From Odontocerum albicorne (Eukaryota; Arthropoda; Insecta; Trichoptera; Odontoceridae): a DNA stretch of 64,000 nucleotides. The position numbers and the translations under genes are program-made. This document shows positions 25,460-38,800 of this stretch, piece by piece. The notes under the pieces are model-generated. The model saw only the letters and a program-made list of their open reading frames with translations. It did no database searches and was not told the DNA's origin. Position 1 is the first letter of the stretch. Each line of letters starts with the position of its first letter. Location: assembly GCA_949825065.1 (NCBI GenBank), contig OX463848.1, forward strand, positions 43,968,901 to 44,032,900. Reading direction: 5' to 3'.

Positions 25460-27414
25460 ATTGATAAGCGATATTAATAACCCTCAAATACCAAAAAACA
25501 AGTGTTTTGTGAGTAAAATATTTTTTGATCTGTTTCGTCTTTTGATACTAAAAACCTATCAAGTTTCGTCAATTTTTTTTGTCTATTTTCATATAATTAC
25601 TTACTTATTATTGATAAGCGATATTAATAACCCTCAAATACCAAAAAAACAAGTGTTTTGTGAGATAAATATTTTTTGCGCATTTTCGTCTATTGAGGCT
25701 TAAATCCTTTCAAGTTTAGTCAAATTTTTTTTGTCTGATTTCATATTATTTCTTACTTATTATTGATAATCGATATTAATAACCCTCAAATACCAAAAAA
25801 CAAGTGTTTTGTGAGATAAATATTTTTGCGCATTTTCGTCTATTGAGGCTTAAATCCTTTCAAGTTTAGTCAAAAATTTTTTGTCTGATTTCATATTATT
25901 TCTTACTTATTATTGATAAGCGATATTAATAACCCTCAAATACAAAAAAACAAGTGTTTTTTGAGATATTTTTTTTGCGCATTTTCGTCTATTGAGGCTT
26001 AAATCCTTTCAAGTTTAGTCAATTTTTTTTTGTCTGATTTCATATTATTTCTTACTTATTATTGATAACCGATATTAATAACCCTCAAATACCAAAAAAC
26101 AAGTGTTTTGTGAGTAAAATATTTTTTGATCTGTTTCGTCCTTTTAGACTAAGAACCTTTCAAGTTTAGTCAATTTTTTTTTGTCTGATTTCATATTATT
26201 TCATACTTACTATTGATAAGCGATATTAATAACCCTCAAATACCAAAAAACAAGTGTTTTGTGAGATAAATATTTTTTGCGCATTTTCGTCTATTGAGGC
26301 TTAAATCCTTTCAAGTTTAGTTAATTTTTTTTTGTCTGATTTCATATTATTTCTTACTTATTATTGATAAGCGATATAAATAACCCTCAAATACCAAAAA
26401 ACAAGTGTTTTGTGAGATAAATATTTTTTGCGCATTTTCGTCTATTGAGGCTTAAATCCTTTCAAGTTAAGTCATTTTTTTTAGTCTGATTTCATATTAT
26501 TTCTAACTTATTATTGATAAGCGATATTAATAACCCTCAAATACCAAAAAACAAGTGTTTTGTGAGTTAAATATTTTTTGATCTGTTTCGTCTTTTGAGA
26601 CTTGTAACCTTTCAAGTTTGGTCAATTTTTTTTGTCTGATTTCATATTATTTCTTACTTATTATTGATAAGCGATATTAATAACCCTCAAATACCAAAAA
26701 ACAAGTGTTTTGTGAGTAAAATATTTTTTGATCTGTTTCGTCTTTTGATACTAAAAACCTATCAAGTTTCGTCAATTTTTTTTGTCTATTTTCATATAAT
26801 TACTTACTTATTATTGATAAGCGATATTAATAACCCTCAAATACCAAAAAACAAGTGTTTTGTGAGATAAATATTTTTTGCGCATTTTCGTCTATTGAGG
26901 CTTAAATCCTTTCAAGTTTAGTCAATTTTTTTTTGTCTGATTTCATATTATTTCTTACTTATTATTGATAAGCGATATTAATAACCCTCAAATACCAAAA
27001 AACAAGTGTTTTGTGAGATAAATATTTTTGCGCATTTTCGTCTATTGAGGCTTAAATCCTTTCAAGTTTAGTCAAATTTTTTTTGTCTGATTTCATATTA
27101 TTTCTTACTTATTATTGATAAGCGATATTAATAACCCTCAAATACAAAAAAAACAAGTGTTTTTTGAGATATTTTTTTTGCGCATTTTCGTCTATTGAGG
27201 CTTAAATCCTTTCAAGTTTAGTCAATTTTTTTTTGTCTGATTTCATATTATTTCTTACTTATTATTGATAACCGATATTAATAACCCTCAAATACCAAAA
27301 AACAAGTGTTTTGTGAGTAAAATATTTTTTGATCTGTTTCGTCCTTTTAGACTAAGAACCTTTCAAGTTTGGTCAATTTTTTTTTGTCTGATTTCATATT
27401 ATTTCATACTTATT
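25460..27414 (+). repeat. 8-mer higher-order repeat, second locus
   Basis: 25,460-26,662 repeats the same eight-monomer order as 12,811-14,014, and 26,663-27,414 adds the first five monomers of the next unit. The locus pairs with 14,015 onward at an offset of 11,445 bp and with 33,442 onward at 7,982 bp. One A unit carries gataatcga (~25,770) and one has aagtcattt with a shorter T tract (~26,470). Confidence 0.88.
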
Positions 27415-30400
27415 ATTGATAAGCGATATTAATAACCCTCAAATACAAAAAAACAAGTGTTTTGTGAGATAAATATTTTTTGCGCATTTTCGTCTATTGA
27501 GGCTTAAATCCTTTCAAGTTTAGTCAATTTTTTTTTGTCTGATTTCATATTATTTCTTATTTATTATTGATAAGCGATATAAATAACCCTCAAATACCAA
27601 AAAACAAGTGTTTTGTGAGTAAAATATTTTTTGATCTGTTTCGTCTTTTGATTTTAAAAACCTATCAAATTTCGTAAATTTTTTTTTGTCTATTTTCATA
27701 TAATTACTTACTTATTATTGATAAGCGATATAAATAACCCTCAAATACCAAAAAACAAGTGTTTTGTGAGTAAAATATTTTTTGATCTGTTTCGTCTATT
27801 GAGGCTTAAATCCTTTCAAGTTTAGTCAATTTTTTTTTGTCTGATTTCATATTATTTCTTACTTATTATTGATAAGCGATATTAATAACCCTCAAATACC
27901 AAAAAACAAGTGTTTTGTGAGATAAATATTTTTTGCGCATTTTCGTCTATTGAGGCTAAAATCCTTTCAAGTGTCGTCAATTTGTTTTTGTCTGATTTCA
28001 TATTATTTCTTACTTATTATTGATAAGCGATATTAATAACCCTCAAATACCAAAAAACAAGTGTTTTGTGAGTAAAATATTTTTTGATCTGTTTCGTCTT
28101 TTGAGACTAAGAACCTTTCAAGTTTGGTCAATTTTTTTTTGTCTAATTTCATATTATTTCTTACTTATTATTGATAACCGATATTAATAACCCTCAAATA
28201 CCAAAAAACAAGTGTTTTGTGAGTAAAATATTTTTTGCGCATTTTCGTCTATTGAGGCTTAAATCCTTTCAAGTTTAGTCATTTTTTTTTAGTCTGATTT
28301 CATATTATTTCTTACTTATTATTGATTAGCGATATTAATAACCCTCAAATACCAAAAAACAAGTGTTTTGTGAGATAAATATTTTTTGCGCATTTTCGTC
28401 TATTGAGGCTTAAATCCTTTCAAGTTTAGTCATTTTTTTTTAGTCTGATTTTATATTATTTCTTACTTATTATTGATAAGCGATATTAATAACCCTCAAA
28501 TACCAAAAAACAAGTGTTTTGTGAGTAAAATATTTTTTGATCTGTTTCGTCTTTTGATACTAAAAACCTATCAAGTTTCGTCAATTTTTTTTTGTATATT
28601 TTCATATAATTACTTACTTATTATTGATAAGCGATATTAATAACCCTCAAATACCAAAAAACAAGTGTTTTGTGAGATAAATATTTTTTTGCGCATTTTC
28701 GTCTATTGAGGCTTAAATCCTTACAAGTTTAGTCAATTTTTTTTTGTCTGATTTCATATTATTTCATACTTATTATTGATAAGCGATATTAATAACCCTC
28801 AAATACCAAAAAACAAGTGTTTTGTGAGTTAAATATTTTTTGATCTGTTTCGTCTTTTGAGACTTATAACCTTTCAAGTTTGGTCAAATTTTTTTTGTCT
28901 GATTTCATATTATTTCTTACTTATTATTGATAAGCGATATTAATAACCCTCAAATACCAAAAAACAAGTGTTTTGTGAGTAAAATATTTTTTGATCTGTT
29001 TCGTCTTTTGAGACTAAAAACCTATCAATTTTCGTCAATTTTTTTTTGTCTAATTTCATATAATTACTTACTTATTATTTATAAGCGATATAAATAACCC
29101 TTAAATACCAAAAAACAAGTGTTTTGTGAGATAAATATTTTTTGCGCATTTTCGTCTATTGAGGCTTAAATCCTTTCAAGTTTAGTCATTTTTTTTTGTC
29201 TGATTTCATATTATTTCTTACTTATTATTGATAAGCGATATTAATAACCCTCAAATACCAAAAAACAAGTGTTTTGTGAGACAAATATTTTTTGCGCATT
29301 TTCGTCTATTGAGGCTTAAATCCTTTCAAGTTTAGTCAATTTTTTTTGTCTGATTTCATATTATTTCTTACTTATTATTGATAAGCGATATTAATAACCC
29401 TCAAATACCAAAAAACAAGTGTTTGGTGAGTTAAATATTTTTTGCGCATTTTCGTCTATAAAGGGTAAAATCCTTTCAAGTTTGGTCAATTTTTTTTGTC
29501 TGATTTCATATTATTACTTACTTATTATTGATAAGCGATATAAAAAACCCTCAAATACCAAAAAACAAGTGTTTTGTGAGATAAATATTTTTTGCGCATT
29601 TTCGTCTATTGAGGCTTAAATCCTTTCAAGTTTAGTCAATTTTTTTTTGTCTGATTTCATATTATTTCTTACTTATTATTGATAAGCGATATTAATAACC
29701 CTCAAATACCAAAAAACAAGTGTTTTGTGAGTAAAATATTTTTTGATCTGTTTCGTCTTTTGATACTAAAAACCTATCAAGTTTCGTCAATTTTTTTTTG
29801 TATATTTTCATATAATTACTTACTTATTATTGATAAGCGATATTAATAACCCTCAAATACCAAAAAACAAGTGTTTTGTGAGATAAATATTTTTTGCGCA
29901 TTTTCGTCTATTGAGGCTTAAATCCTTTCAAGTTTAGTCAATTTTTTCTGTCTGATTTAATATTATTTCTTACTTATTATTGATAAGCGATATTAATAAC
30001 CCTCAAATACCAAAAAACAGGTGTTTTGTGAGTTAAATATTTTTTGCGCATTTTCGTCTATAAAGGGTAAAATCCTTTCAAGTTTGGTCAATTTTTTTTG
30101 TCTATTTTCATATAATTACTTACTTATTATTGATAAGCGATATTAATAACCCTCAAATACCAAAAAACAAGTGTTTTGTGAGATAAATATTTTTTGCGCA
30201 TTTTCGTCTATTGAGGCTAAAATCCTTTCAGGTTTCGTCAATTTTTTTTTGTCTGATTTCATATTATTTCTTACTTATTATTGATAAGCGATATTAATAA
30301 CCCTCAAATACCAAAAAACAAGTGTTTTGTGAGTAAAATATTTTTTGATCTGTTTCGTCTTTTGATACTAAAAACCTATCAAGTTTCGTCAATTTTTTTT

Positions 30401-33400
30401 TGTCTATTTTCATATAATTACTTACTTATTATTGATAAGCGATATTAATAACCCTCAATTACCAAAAAACAAGTGTTTTGTGAGATAAATATTTTTTGCG
30501 CATTTTCGTCTATAAAGGGTAAAATCCTTTCAAGTTTGGTCAATTTTTTTTGTCTGATTTCATATTATTTCTTACTTATTATTGATAAGCGATATTAATA
30601 ACCCTCAAATACCAAAAAACAAGTGTTTTGTGAGTAAAATATTTTTTGATCTGTTTCGTCTTTTGATACTAAAAACCTATCAAGTTTCGTCAATTTTTTT
30701 TTGTATATTTTCATATAATTACTTACTTATTATTGATAAGCGATATTAATAACCCTCAAATACCAAAAAACAAGTGTTTTGTGAGATAAATATTTTTTTG
30801 CGCATTTTCGTCTATTGAGGCTTAAATCCTTTCAAGTTTAGTCAATTTTTTTTTGTCTGATTTCATATTATTTCATACTTATTATTGATAAGCGATATTA
30901 ATAACCCTCCAATACCAAAAAACAAGTGTTTTGTGAGATAAATATTTTTTGCGCATTTTCGTCTATTGAGGCTTAAATCCTTTCAAGTTTGGTAAATTTT
31001 TTTTGTCTGATTTCATATTATTTCTTACTTATTATTGATAAGCGATATTAATAACCCTCAAATACCAAAAAACAGGTGTTTTGTGAGTTAAATATTTTTT
31101 GCGCATTTTCGTCTATAAAGGGTAAAATCCTTTCAAGTTTGGTCAATTTTTTTGTCTGATTTCATATTATTACTTATTATTGATAAGCGATATTAATAAC
31201 CCTCAAATACCAAAAAACAAGTGTTTTGTGAGATAAATATTTTTTGCGCATTTTCGTCTATTGAGGCTAAAATCCTTTCAAGTTTCGTCAATTTTTTTTT
31301 GTCTGATTTCATATTATTTCTTACTTATTATTGATAACCGATATTAATAACCCTCAAATACCAAAAAACAAGTGTTTTGTGAGTAAAATATTTTTTGATC
31401 TGTTTCGTCCTTTTAGACTAAGAACCTTTGAAGTTTGGTCAATTTTTTTTTGTCTGATTTCATATTATTTCATACTTATTATTGATAAGCGATATTAATA
31501 ACCCTCAAATACCAAAAAACAAGTGTTTTGTGAGATAAATATTTTTTGCGCATTTTCGTCTATTGAGGCTTAAATCCTTTCAAGTTTAGTCAATTTTTTT
31601 TTTGTCTGATTTCATATTATTTCTTATTTATTATTGATAAGCGATATAAATAACCCTCAAATACCAAAAAACAAGTATTTTGTGAGTAAAATATTTTTTG
31701 ATCTGTTTCGTCTTTTGATTTTAAAAACCTATCAAGTTTCGTAAATTTTTTTTTGTCTATTTTCATATAATTACTTACTTATTATTGATAAGCGATATAA
31801 ATAACCCTCAAATACCAAAAAACAAGTGTTTTGTGAGTAAAATATTTTTTGATCTGTTTCGTCTATTGAGGCTTAAATCCTTTCAAGTTTAGTCAATTTT
31901 TTTTAGTCTGATTTCATATTATTTCTTACTTATTATTGATAAGCGATATTAATAACCCTCAACTACCAAAAAACAAGTGTTTTGTGAGATAAATATTTTT
32001 TGCGCATTTTCGTCTACTGAGGCTTAAATCCTTTCAAGTTTAGTCAATTTTTTTTTGTCTGATTTCATATTATTTCTTACTTATTATTGATAAGCGATAT
32101 TAATAACCCTCAAATACCAAAAAACAAGTGTTTTGTGAGATAAATATTTTTGCGCATTTTCGTCTATTGAGGCTTAAATCCTTTCAAGTTTAGTCAAAAG
32201 TTTTTTGGCTGATTTCATATTATTTCTTACTTATTATTGATAAGCGATATTAATAACCCTCAAATACAAAAAAAACAAGTGTTTTTTGAGATATTTTTTT
32301 TGCGCATTTTCGTCTATTGAGGCTTAAATCCTTTCAAGTTTAGTCAATTTTTTTTTGTCTGATTTCATATTATTTCTTACTTATTATTGATAACCGATAT
32401 TAATAACCCTCAAATACCAAAAAACAAGTGTTTTGTGAGTAAAATATTTTTTGATCTGTTTCGTCCTTTTAGACTAAGAACCTTTCAAGTTTGGTCAATT
32501 TTTTTTTGTCTGATTTCATATTATTTCATACTTATTATTGATAAGCGATATTAATAACCCTCAAATACCAAAAAACAAGTGTTTTGTGAGATAAATATTT
32601 TTTGCGCATTTTCGTCTATTGAGGCTTAAATCCTTTCAAGTTTAGTAAATTTTTTTTTGTCTGATTTCATTTTATTTCTTATTTATTATTGATAAGCGAT
32701 ATAAATAACCCTCAAATACCAAAAAACAAGTGTTTTGTGAGTAAAATATTTTTTGATCTGTTTCGTCTTTTGATTTTAAAAACCTATCAAATTTCGTAAA
32801 TTTTTTTTTGTCTATTTTCATATAAATACTTACTTATTATTGATAAGCGATATAAATAACCCTCAAATACCAAAAAACAAGTGTTTTGTGAGTAAAATAT
32901 TTTTTGATCTGTTTCGTCTATTGAGGCTTAAATCCTTTCAAGTTTAGTCAATTTTTTTTTGTCTGATTTCATATTATTTCTTACTTATTATTGATAAGCG
33001 ATATTAATAACCCTCAAATACCAAAAAACAAGTGTTTTGTGAGATAAATATTTTTTGCGCATTTTCGTCTACTGAGGCTTAAATCCTTTCAAGTTTAGTC
33101 AATTTTTTTTTGTCTGATTTCATATTATTTCTTACTTATTATTGATTAGCGATATTAATTACCCTCAAATACCAAAAAACAAGTGTTTTGTGAGATAAAC
33201 ATTTTTTGCGCATTTTCGTCTATTGAGGCTTAAATCCTTTCAAGTTTAGTCATTTTTTTTTAGTCTGATTTCATATTATTTCTTACTTATTATTGATAAG
33301 CGATATTAATAACCCTCAAATACCAAAAAACAAGTGTTTTGTGAGTTAAATATTTTTTGATCTGTTTCGTCTTTTGAGACTTGTAACCTTTCAAGTTTGG

Positions 33401-35248
33401 TCAATTTTTTTTGTCTGATTTCATATTATTTCTTACTTATTATTGATAAGCGATATTAATAACCCTCAAATACCAAAAAACAAGTGTTTTGTGAGTAAAA
33501 TATTTTTTGATCTGTTTCGTCTTTTGATACTAAAAACCTATCAAGTTTCGTCAATTTTTTTTGTCTATTTTCATATAATTACTTACTTATTATTGATAAG
33601 CGATATTAATAACCCTCAAATACTAAAAAAACAAGTGTTTTGTGAGATAAATATTTTTTGCGCATTTTCGTCTATTGAGGCTTAAATCCTTTCAAGTTTA
33701 GTCAATTTTTTTTTGTCTGATTTCATATTATTTCTTACTTATTATTGATAAGCGATATTAATAACCCTCAAATACCAAAAAACAAGTGTTTTGTGAGATA
33801 AATATTTTTGCGCATTTTCGTCTATTGAGGCTTAAATCCTTTCAAGTTTAGTCAAAAAATTTTTGTCTGATTTCATATTATTTCTTACTTATTATTGATA
33901 AGCGATATTAATAACCCTCAAATACAAAAAAACAAGTGTTTTTTGAGATATTTTTTTTGCGCATTTTCGTCTATTGAGGCTTAAATCCTTTCAAGTTTAG
34001 TCAATTTTTTTTTGTCTGATTTCATATTATTTCTTACTTATTATTGATAACCGATATTAATAACCCTCAAATACCAAAAAACAAGTGTTTTGTGAGTAAA
34101 ATATTTTTTGATCTGTTTCGTCCTTTTAGACTAAGAACCTTTCAAGTTTAGTCAATTTTTTTTTGTCTGATTTCATATTATTTCATACTTACTATTGATA
34201 AGCGATATTAATAACCCTCAAATACCAAAAAACAAGTGTTTTGTGAGATAAATATTTTTTGCGCATTTTCGTCTATTGAGGCTTAAATCCTTTCAAGTTT
34301 AGTTAATTTTTTTTTGTCTGATTTCATATTATTTCTTACTTATTATTGATAAGCGATAAAAATAACCCTCAAATACCAAAAAACAAGTGTTTTGTGAGAT
34401 AAATATTTTTTGCGCATTTTCGTCTATTGAGGCTTAAATCCTTTCAAGTTTAGTCATTTTTTTTTAGTCTGATTTCATATTATTTCTAACTTATTATTGA
34501 TAAGCGATATTAATAACCCTCAAATACCAAAAAACAAGTGTTTTGTGAGTAAAATATTTTTTGATCTGTTTCGTCTTTTGAGACTTGTAACCTTTCAAGT
34601 TTGGTCAATTTTTTTTGTCTGATTTCATATTATTTCTTACTTATTATTGATAAGCGATATTAATAACCCTCAAATACCAAAAAACAAGTGTTTTGTGAGT
34701 AAAATATTTTTTGATCTGTTTCGTCCTTTTAGACTAAAAACCTATCAAGTTTCGTCAATTTTTTTTGTCTATTTTCATATAATTACTAACTTATTATTGA
34801 TAAGCGATATTAATAACCCTCAAATACTAAAAAAACAAGTGTTTTGTGAGATAAATATTTTTTGCGCATTTTCGTCTATTGAGGCTTAAATCCTTTCAAG
34901 TTTAGTCAATTTTTTTTTGTCTGATTTCATATTATTTCTTACTTATTATTGATAAGCGATATTAATAACCCTCAAATACCAAAAAACAAGTGTTTTGTGA
35001 GATAAATATTTTTTGCGCATTTTCGTCTATTGAGGCTTAAATCCTTTCAAGTTTAGTCAATTTTTTTTTGTCTGATTTCATATTATTTCTTACTTATTAT
35101 TGATAAGCGATATTAATAACCCTCAAATACCAAAAAACAAGTGTTTTGTGAGATAAATATTTTTGCGCATTTTCGTCTATTGAGGCTTAAATCCTTTCAA
35201 GTTTAGTCAAAATTTTTTTGTCTGATTTCATATTATTTCTTACTTATT

Positions 35249-35398
35249 ATTGATTAGCGATATTAATAACCCTCAAATACAAAAAAAACAAGTGTTTTTT
35301 GAGATATTTTTTTTGCGCATTTTCGTCTATTGAGGCTTAAATCCTTTCAAGTTTAGTCAATTTTTTTTTGTCTGATTTCATATTATTTCTTACTTATT
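35249..35398 (+). repeat. Type F monomer exemplar with rearranged centre
   Basis: F reads tttttttgag then atatttttttt before TGCGCA: the usual gtgag/ataaat junction is altered and part of it lost, while the upstream A tract is lengthened (A8 here; cc before it becomes ca). The second dyad is therefore damaged in F: its right arm no longer ends in gtg. F copies lie near 2,310, 13,310, 14,515, 15,715, 20,990, 22,640, 24,300, 25,965, 27,165, 32,285, 33,945, 35,300, 42,835, 44,195, 46,150 and 47,500, none further right. It is the best single landmark for the core. Confidence 0.88.
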
Positions 35399-35549
35399 AT
35401 TGATAACCGATATTAATAACCCTCAAATACCAAAAAACAAGTGTTTTGTGAGTAAAATATTTTTTGATCTGTTTCGTCCTTTTAGACTAAGAACCTTTCA
35501 AGTTTGGTCAATTTTTTTTTGTCTGATTTCATATTATTTCATACTTATT
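35399..35549 (+). repeat. Type D1 monomer exemplar (151 bp)
   Basis: D1 has gataaccga in the invariant box, where most monomers have gataagcga, plus gatctgtttcg and tccttttagactaagaacc. Ahead of it is an F monomer, and the F-D1 pair travels as a unit through the core. D1 is seen at 1-2,671 and ~11,980-44,400 and was not found elsewhere, so it marks the core domain. Confidence 0.88.
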
Positions 35550-35700
35550 ATTGATAAGCGATATTAATAACCCTCAAATACCAAAAAACAAGTGTTTTGT
35601 GAGATAAATATTTTTTGCGCATTTTCGTCTATTGAGGCTTAAATCCTTTCAAGTTTAGTCAATTTTTTTTTGTCTGATTTCATATTATTTCTTATTTATT

Positions 35701-35851
35701 ATTGATAAGCGATATAAATAACCCTCAAATACCAAAAAACAAGTGTTTTGTGAGTAAAATATTTTTTGATCTGTTTCGTCTTTTGATTTTAAAAACCTAT
35801 CAAATTTCGTAAATTTTTTTTTGTCTATTTTCATATAATTACTTACTTATT
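35701..35851 (+). repeat. Type E monomer exemplar (151 bp)
   Basis: E has gatataaataa in the box (gatattaataa in most), gatctgtttcg, tcttttgattttaaaaacc, tttcgtaaa and gtctattttcatataa. It is usually followed by a hybrid monomer reading gatctgtttcgtctattgagg. E is confined to 1-2,671 and ~11,600-44,700, like D1 and F. Confidence 0.87.
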
Positions 35852-38800
35852 ATTGATAAGCGATATAAATAACCCTCAAATACCAAAAAACAAGTGTTTT
35901 GTGAGTAAAATATTTTTTGATCTGTTTCGTCTATTGAGGCTTAAATCCTTTCAAGTTTAGTCAAATTTTTTTTGTCTGATTTCATATTATTTCTTACTTA
36001 TTATTGATAACCGATATTAATAACCCTCAAATACCAAAAAACAAGTGTTTTGTGAGTAAAATATTTTTTGATCTGTTTCGTCCTTTTAGACTAAGAACCT
36101 TTCAAGTTTGGTCAATTTTTTTTTGTCTGATTTCATATTATTTCATACTTATTATTGATAAGCGATATTAATAACCCTCAAATACAAAAAAACAAGTGTT
36201 TTGTGAGATAAATATTTTTTGCGCATTTTCGTCTATTGAGGCTTAAATCCTTTCAAGTTTAGTCAATTTTTTTTTGTCTGATTTCATATTATTTCTTATT
36301 TATTATTGATAAGCGATATAAATAACCCTCAAATACCAAAAAACAAGTGTTTTGTGAGTAAAATATTTTTTGATCTGTTTCGTCTTTTGATTTTAAAAAC
36401 CTATCAAATTTCGTAAATTTTTTTTTTGTCTATTTTCATATAATTACTTACTTATTATTGATAAGCGATATAAATAACCCTCAAATACCAAAAAACAAGT
36501 GTTTTGTGAGTAAAATATTTTTTGATCTGTTTCGTCTATTGAGGCTTAAATCCTTTCAAGTTTAGTCAATTTTTTTTTGTCTGATTTCATATTATTTCTT
36601 ACTTATTATTGATAAGCGATATTAATAACCCTCAAATACCAAAAAACAAGTGTTTTGTGAGATAAATATTTTTTGCGCATTTTCGTCTACTGAGGCTTAA
36701 ATCCTTTCAAGTTTAGTCAATTTTTTTTTGTCTGATTTCATATTATTTCTTACTTATTATTGATAAGCGATATTAATAACCCTCAAATACCAAAAAACAA
36801 GTGTTTTGTGAGATAAATATTTTTTGCGCATTTTCGTCTATTGAGGCTAAAATCCTTTCAAGTGTCGTCAATTTGTTTTTGTCTGATTTCATATTATTTC
36901 TTACTTATTATTGATAAGCGATATTAATAACCCTCAAATACCAAAAAACAAGTGTTTTGTGAGTAAAATATTTTTTGATCTGTTTCGTCTTTTGAGACTA
37001 AGAACCTTTCAAGTTTGGTCAATTTTTTTTTGTCTAATTTCATATTATTTCTTACTTATTATTGATAACCGATATTAATAACCCTCAAATACCAAAAAAC
37101 AAGTGTTTTGTGAGTAAAATATTTTTTGCGCATTTTCGTCTATTGAGGCTTAAATCCTTTCAAGTTTAGTCATTTTTTTTTAGTCTGATTTCATATTATT
37201 TCTTACTTATTATTGATTAGCGATATTAATAACCCTCAAATACCAAAAAACAAGTGTTTTGTGAGATAAATATTTTTTGCGCATTTTCGTCTATTGAGGC
37301 TTAAATCCTTTCAAGTTTAGTCATTTTTTTTTAGTCTGATTTTATATTATTTCTTACTTATTATTGATAAGCGATATTAATAACCCTCAAATACCAAAAA
37401 ACAAGTGTTTTGTGAGTAAAATATTTTTTGATCTGTTTCGTCTTTTGATACTAAAAACCTATCAAGTTTCGTCAATTTTTTTTTGTATATTTTCATATAA
37501 TTACTTACTTATTATTGATAAGCGATATTAATAACCCTCAAATACCAAAAAACAAGTGTTTTGTGAGATAAATATTTTTTTGCGCATTTTCGTCTATTGA
37601 GGCTTAAATCCTTACAAGTTTAGTCAATTTTTTTTTGTCTGATTTCATATTATTTCATACTTATTATTGATAAGCGATATTAATAACCCTCAAATACCAA
37701 AAAACAAGTGTTTTGTGAGTTAAATATTTTTTGATCTGTTTCGTCTTTTGAGACTTATAACCTTTCAAGTTTGGTCAAATTTTTTTTGTCTGATTTCATA
37801 TTATTTCTTACTTATTATTGATAAGCGATATTAATAACCCTCAAATACCAAAAAACAAGTGTTTTGTGAGTAAAATATTTTTTGATCTGTTTCGTCTTTT
37901 GAGACTAAAAACCTATCAATTTTCGTCAATTTTTTTTTGTCTAATTTCATATAATTACTTACTTATTATTTATAAGCGATATAAATAACCCTTAAATACC
38001 AAAAAACAAGTGTTTTGTGAGATAAATATTTTTTGCGCATTTTCGTCTATTGAGGCTTAAATCCTTTCAAGTTTAGTCATTTTTTTTTGTCTGATTTCAT
38101 ATTATTTCTTACTTATTATTGATAAGCGATATTAATAACCCTCAAATACCAAAAAACAAGTGTTTTGTGAGACAAATATTTTTTGCGCATTTTCGTCTAT
38201 TGAGGCTTAAATCCTTTCAAGTTTAGTCAATTTTTTTTGTCTGATTTCATATTATTTCTTACTTATTATTGATAAGCGATATTAATAACCCTCAAATACC
38301 AAAAAACAAGTGTTTGGTGAGTTAAATATTTTTTGCGCATTTTCGTCTATAAAGGGTAAAATCCTTTCAAGTTTGGTCAATTTTTTTTGTCTGATTTCAT
38401 ATTATTACTTACTTATTATTGATAAGCGATATAAAAAACCCTCAAATACCAAAAAACAAGTGTTTTGTGAGATAAATATTTTTTGCGCATTTTCGTCTAT
38501 TGAGGCTTAAATCCTTTCAAGTTTAGTCAATTTTTTTTTGTCTGATTTCATATTATTTCTTACTTATTATTGATAAGCGATATTAATAACCCTCAAATAC
38601 CAAAAAACAAGTGTTTTGTGAGTAAAATATTTTTTGATCTGTTTCGTCTTTTGATACTAAAAACCTATCAAGTTTCGTCAATTTTTTTTTGTATATTTTC
38701 ATATAATTACTTACTTATTATTGATAAGCGATATTAATAACCCTCAAATACCAAAAAACAAGTGTTTTGTGAGATAAATATTTTTTGCGCATTTTCGTCT

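Larger units (their letters stand above)
33442..35549 (+). repeat. 8-mer higher-order repeat, third locus (inside the 8.9-kb unit)
   Basis: 33,442-34,645 is a full 8-mer. The next unit from 34,646 begins with a hybrid B (ccttttagactaaaaacc) and gains one A monomer before its tttttgcg A, F and D1, ending at 35,549. A unit reading aaatactaaaaaaacaag follows B in both copies. The same block recurs at 42,333 by the 8,891-bp duplication. Confidence 0.85.
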
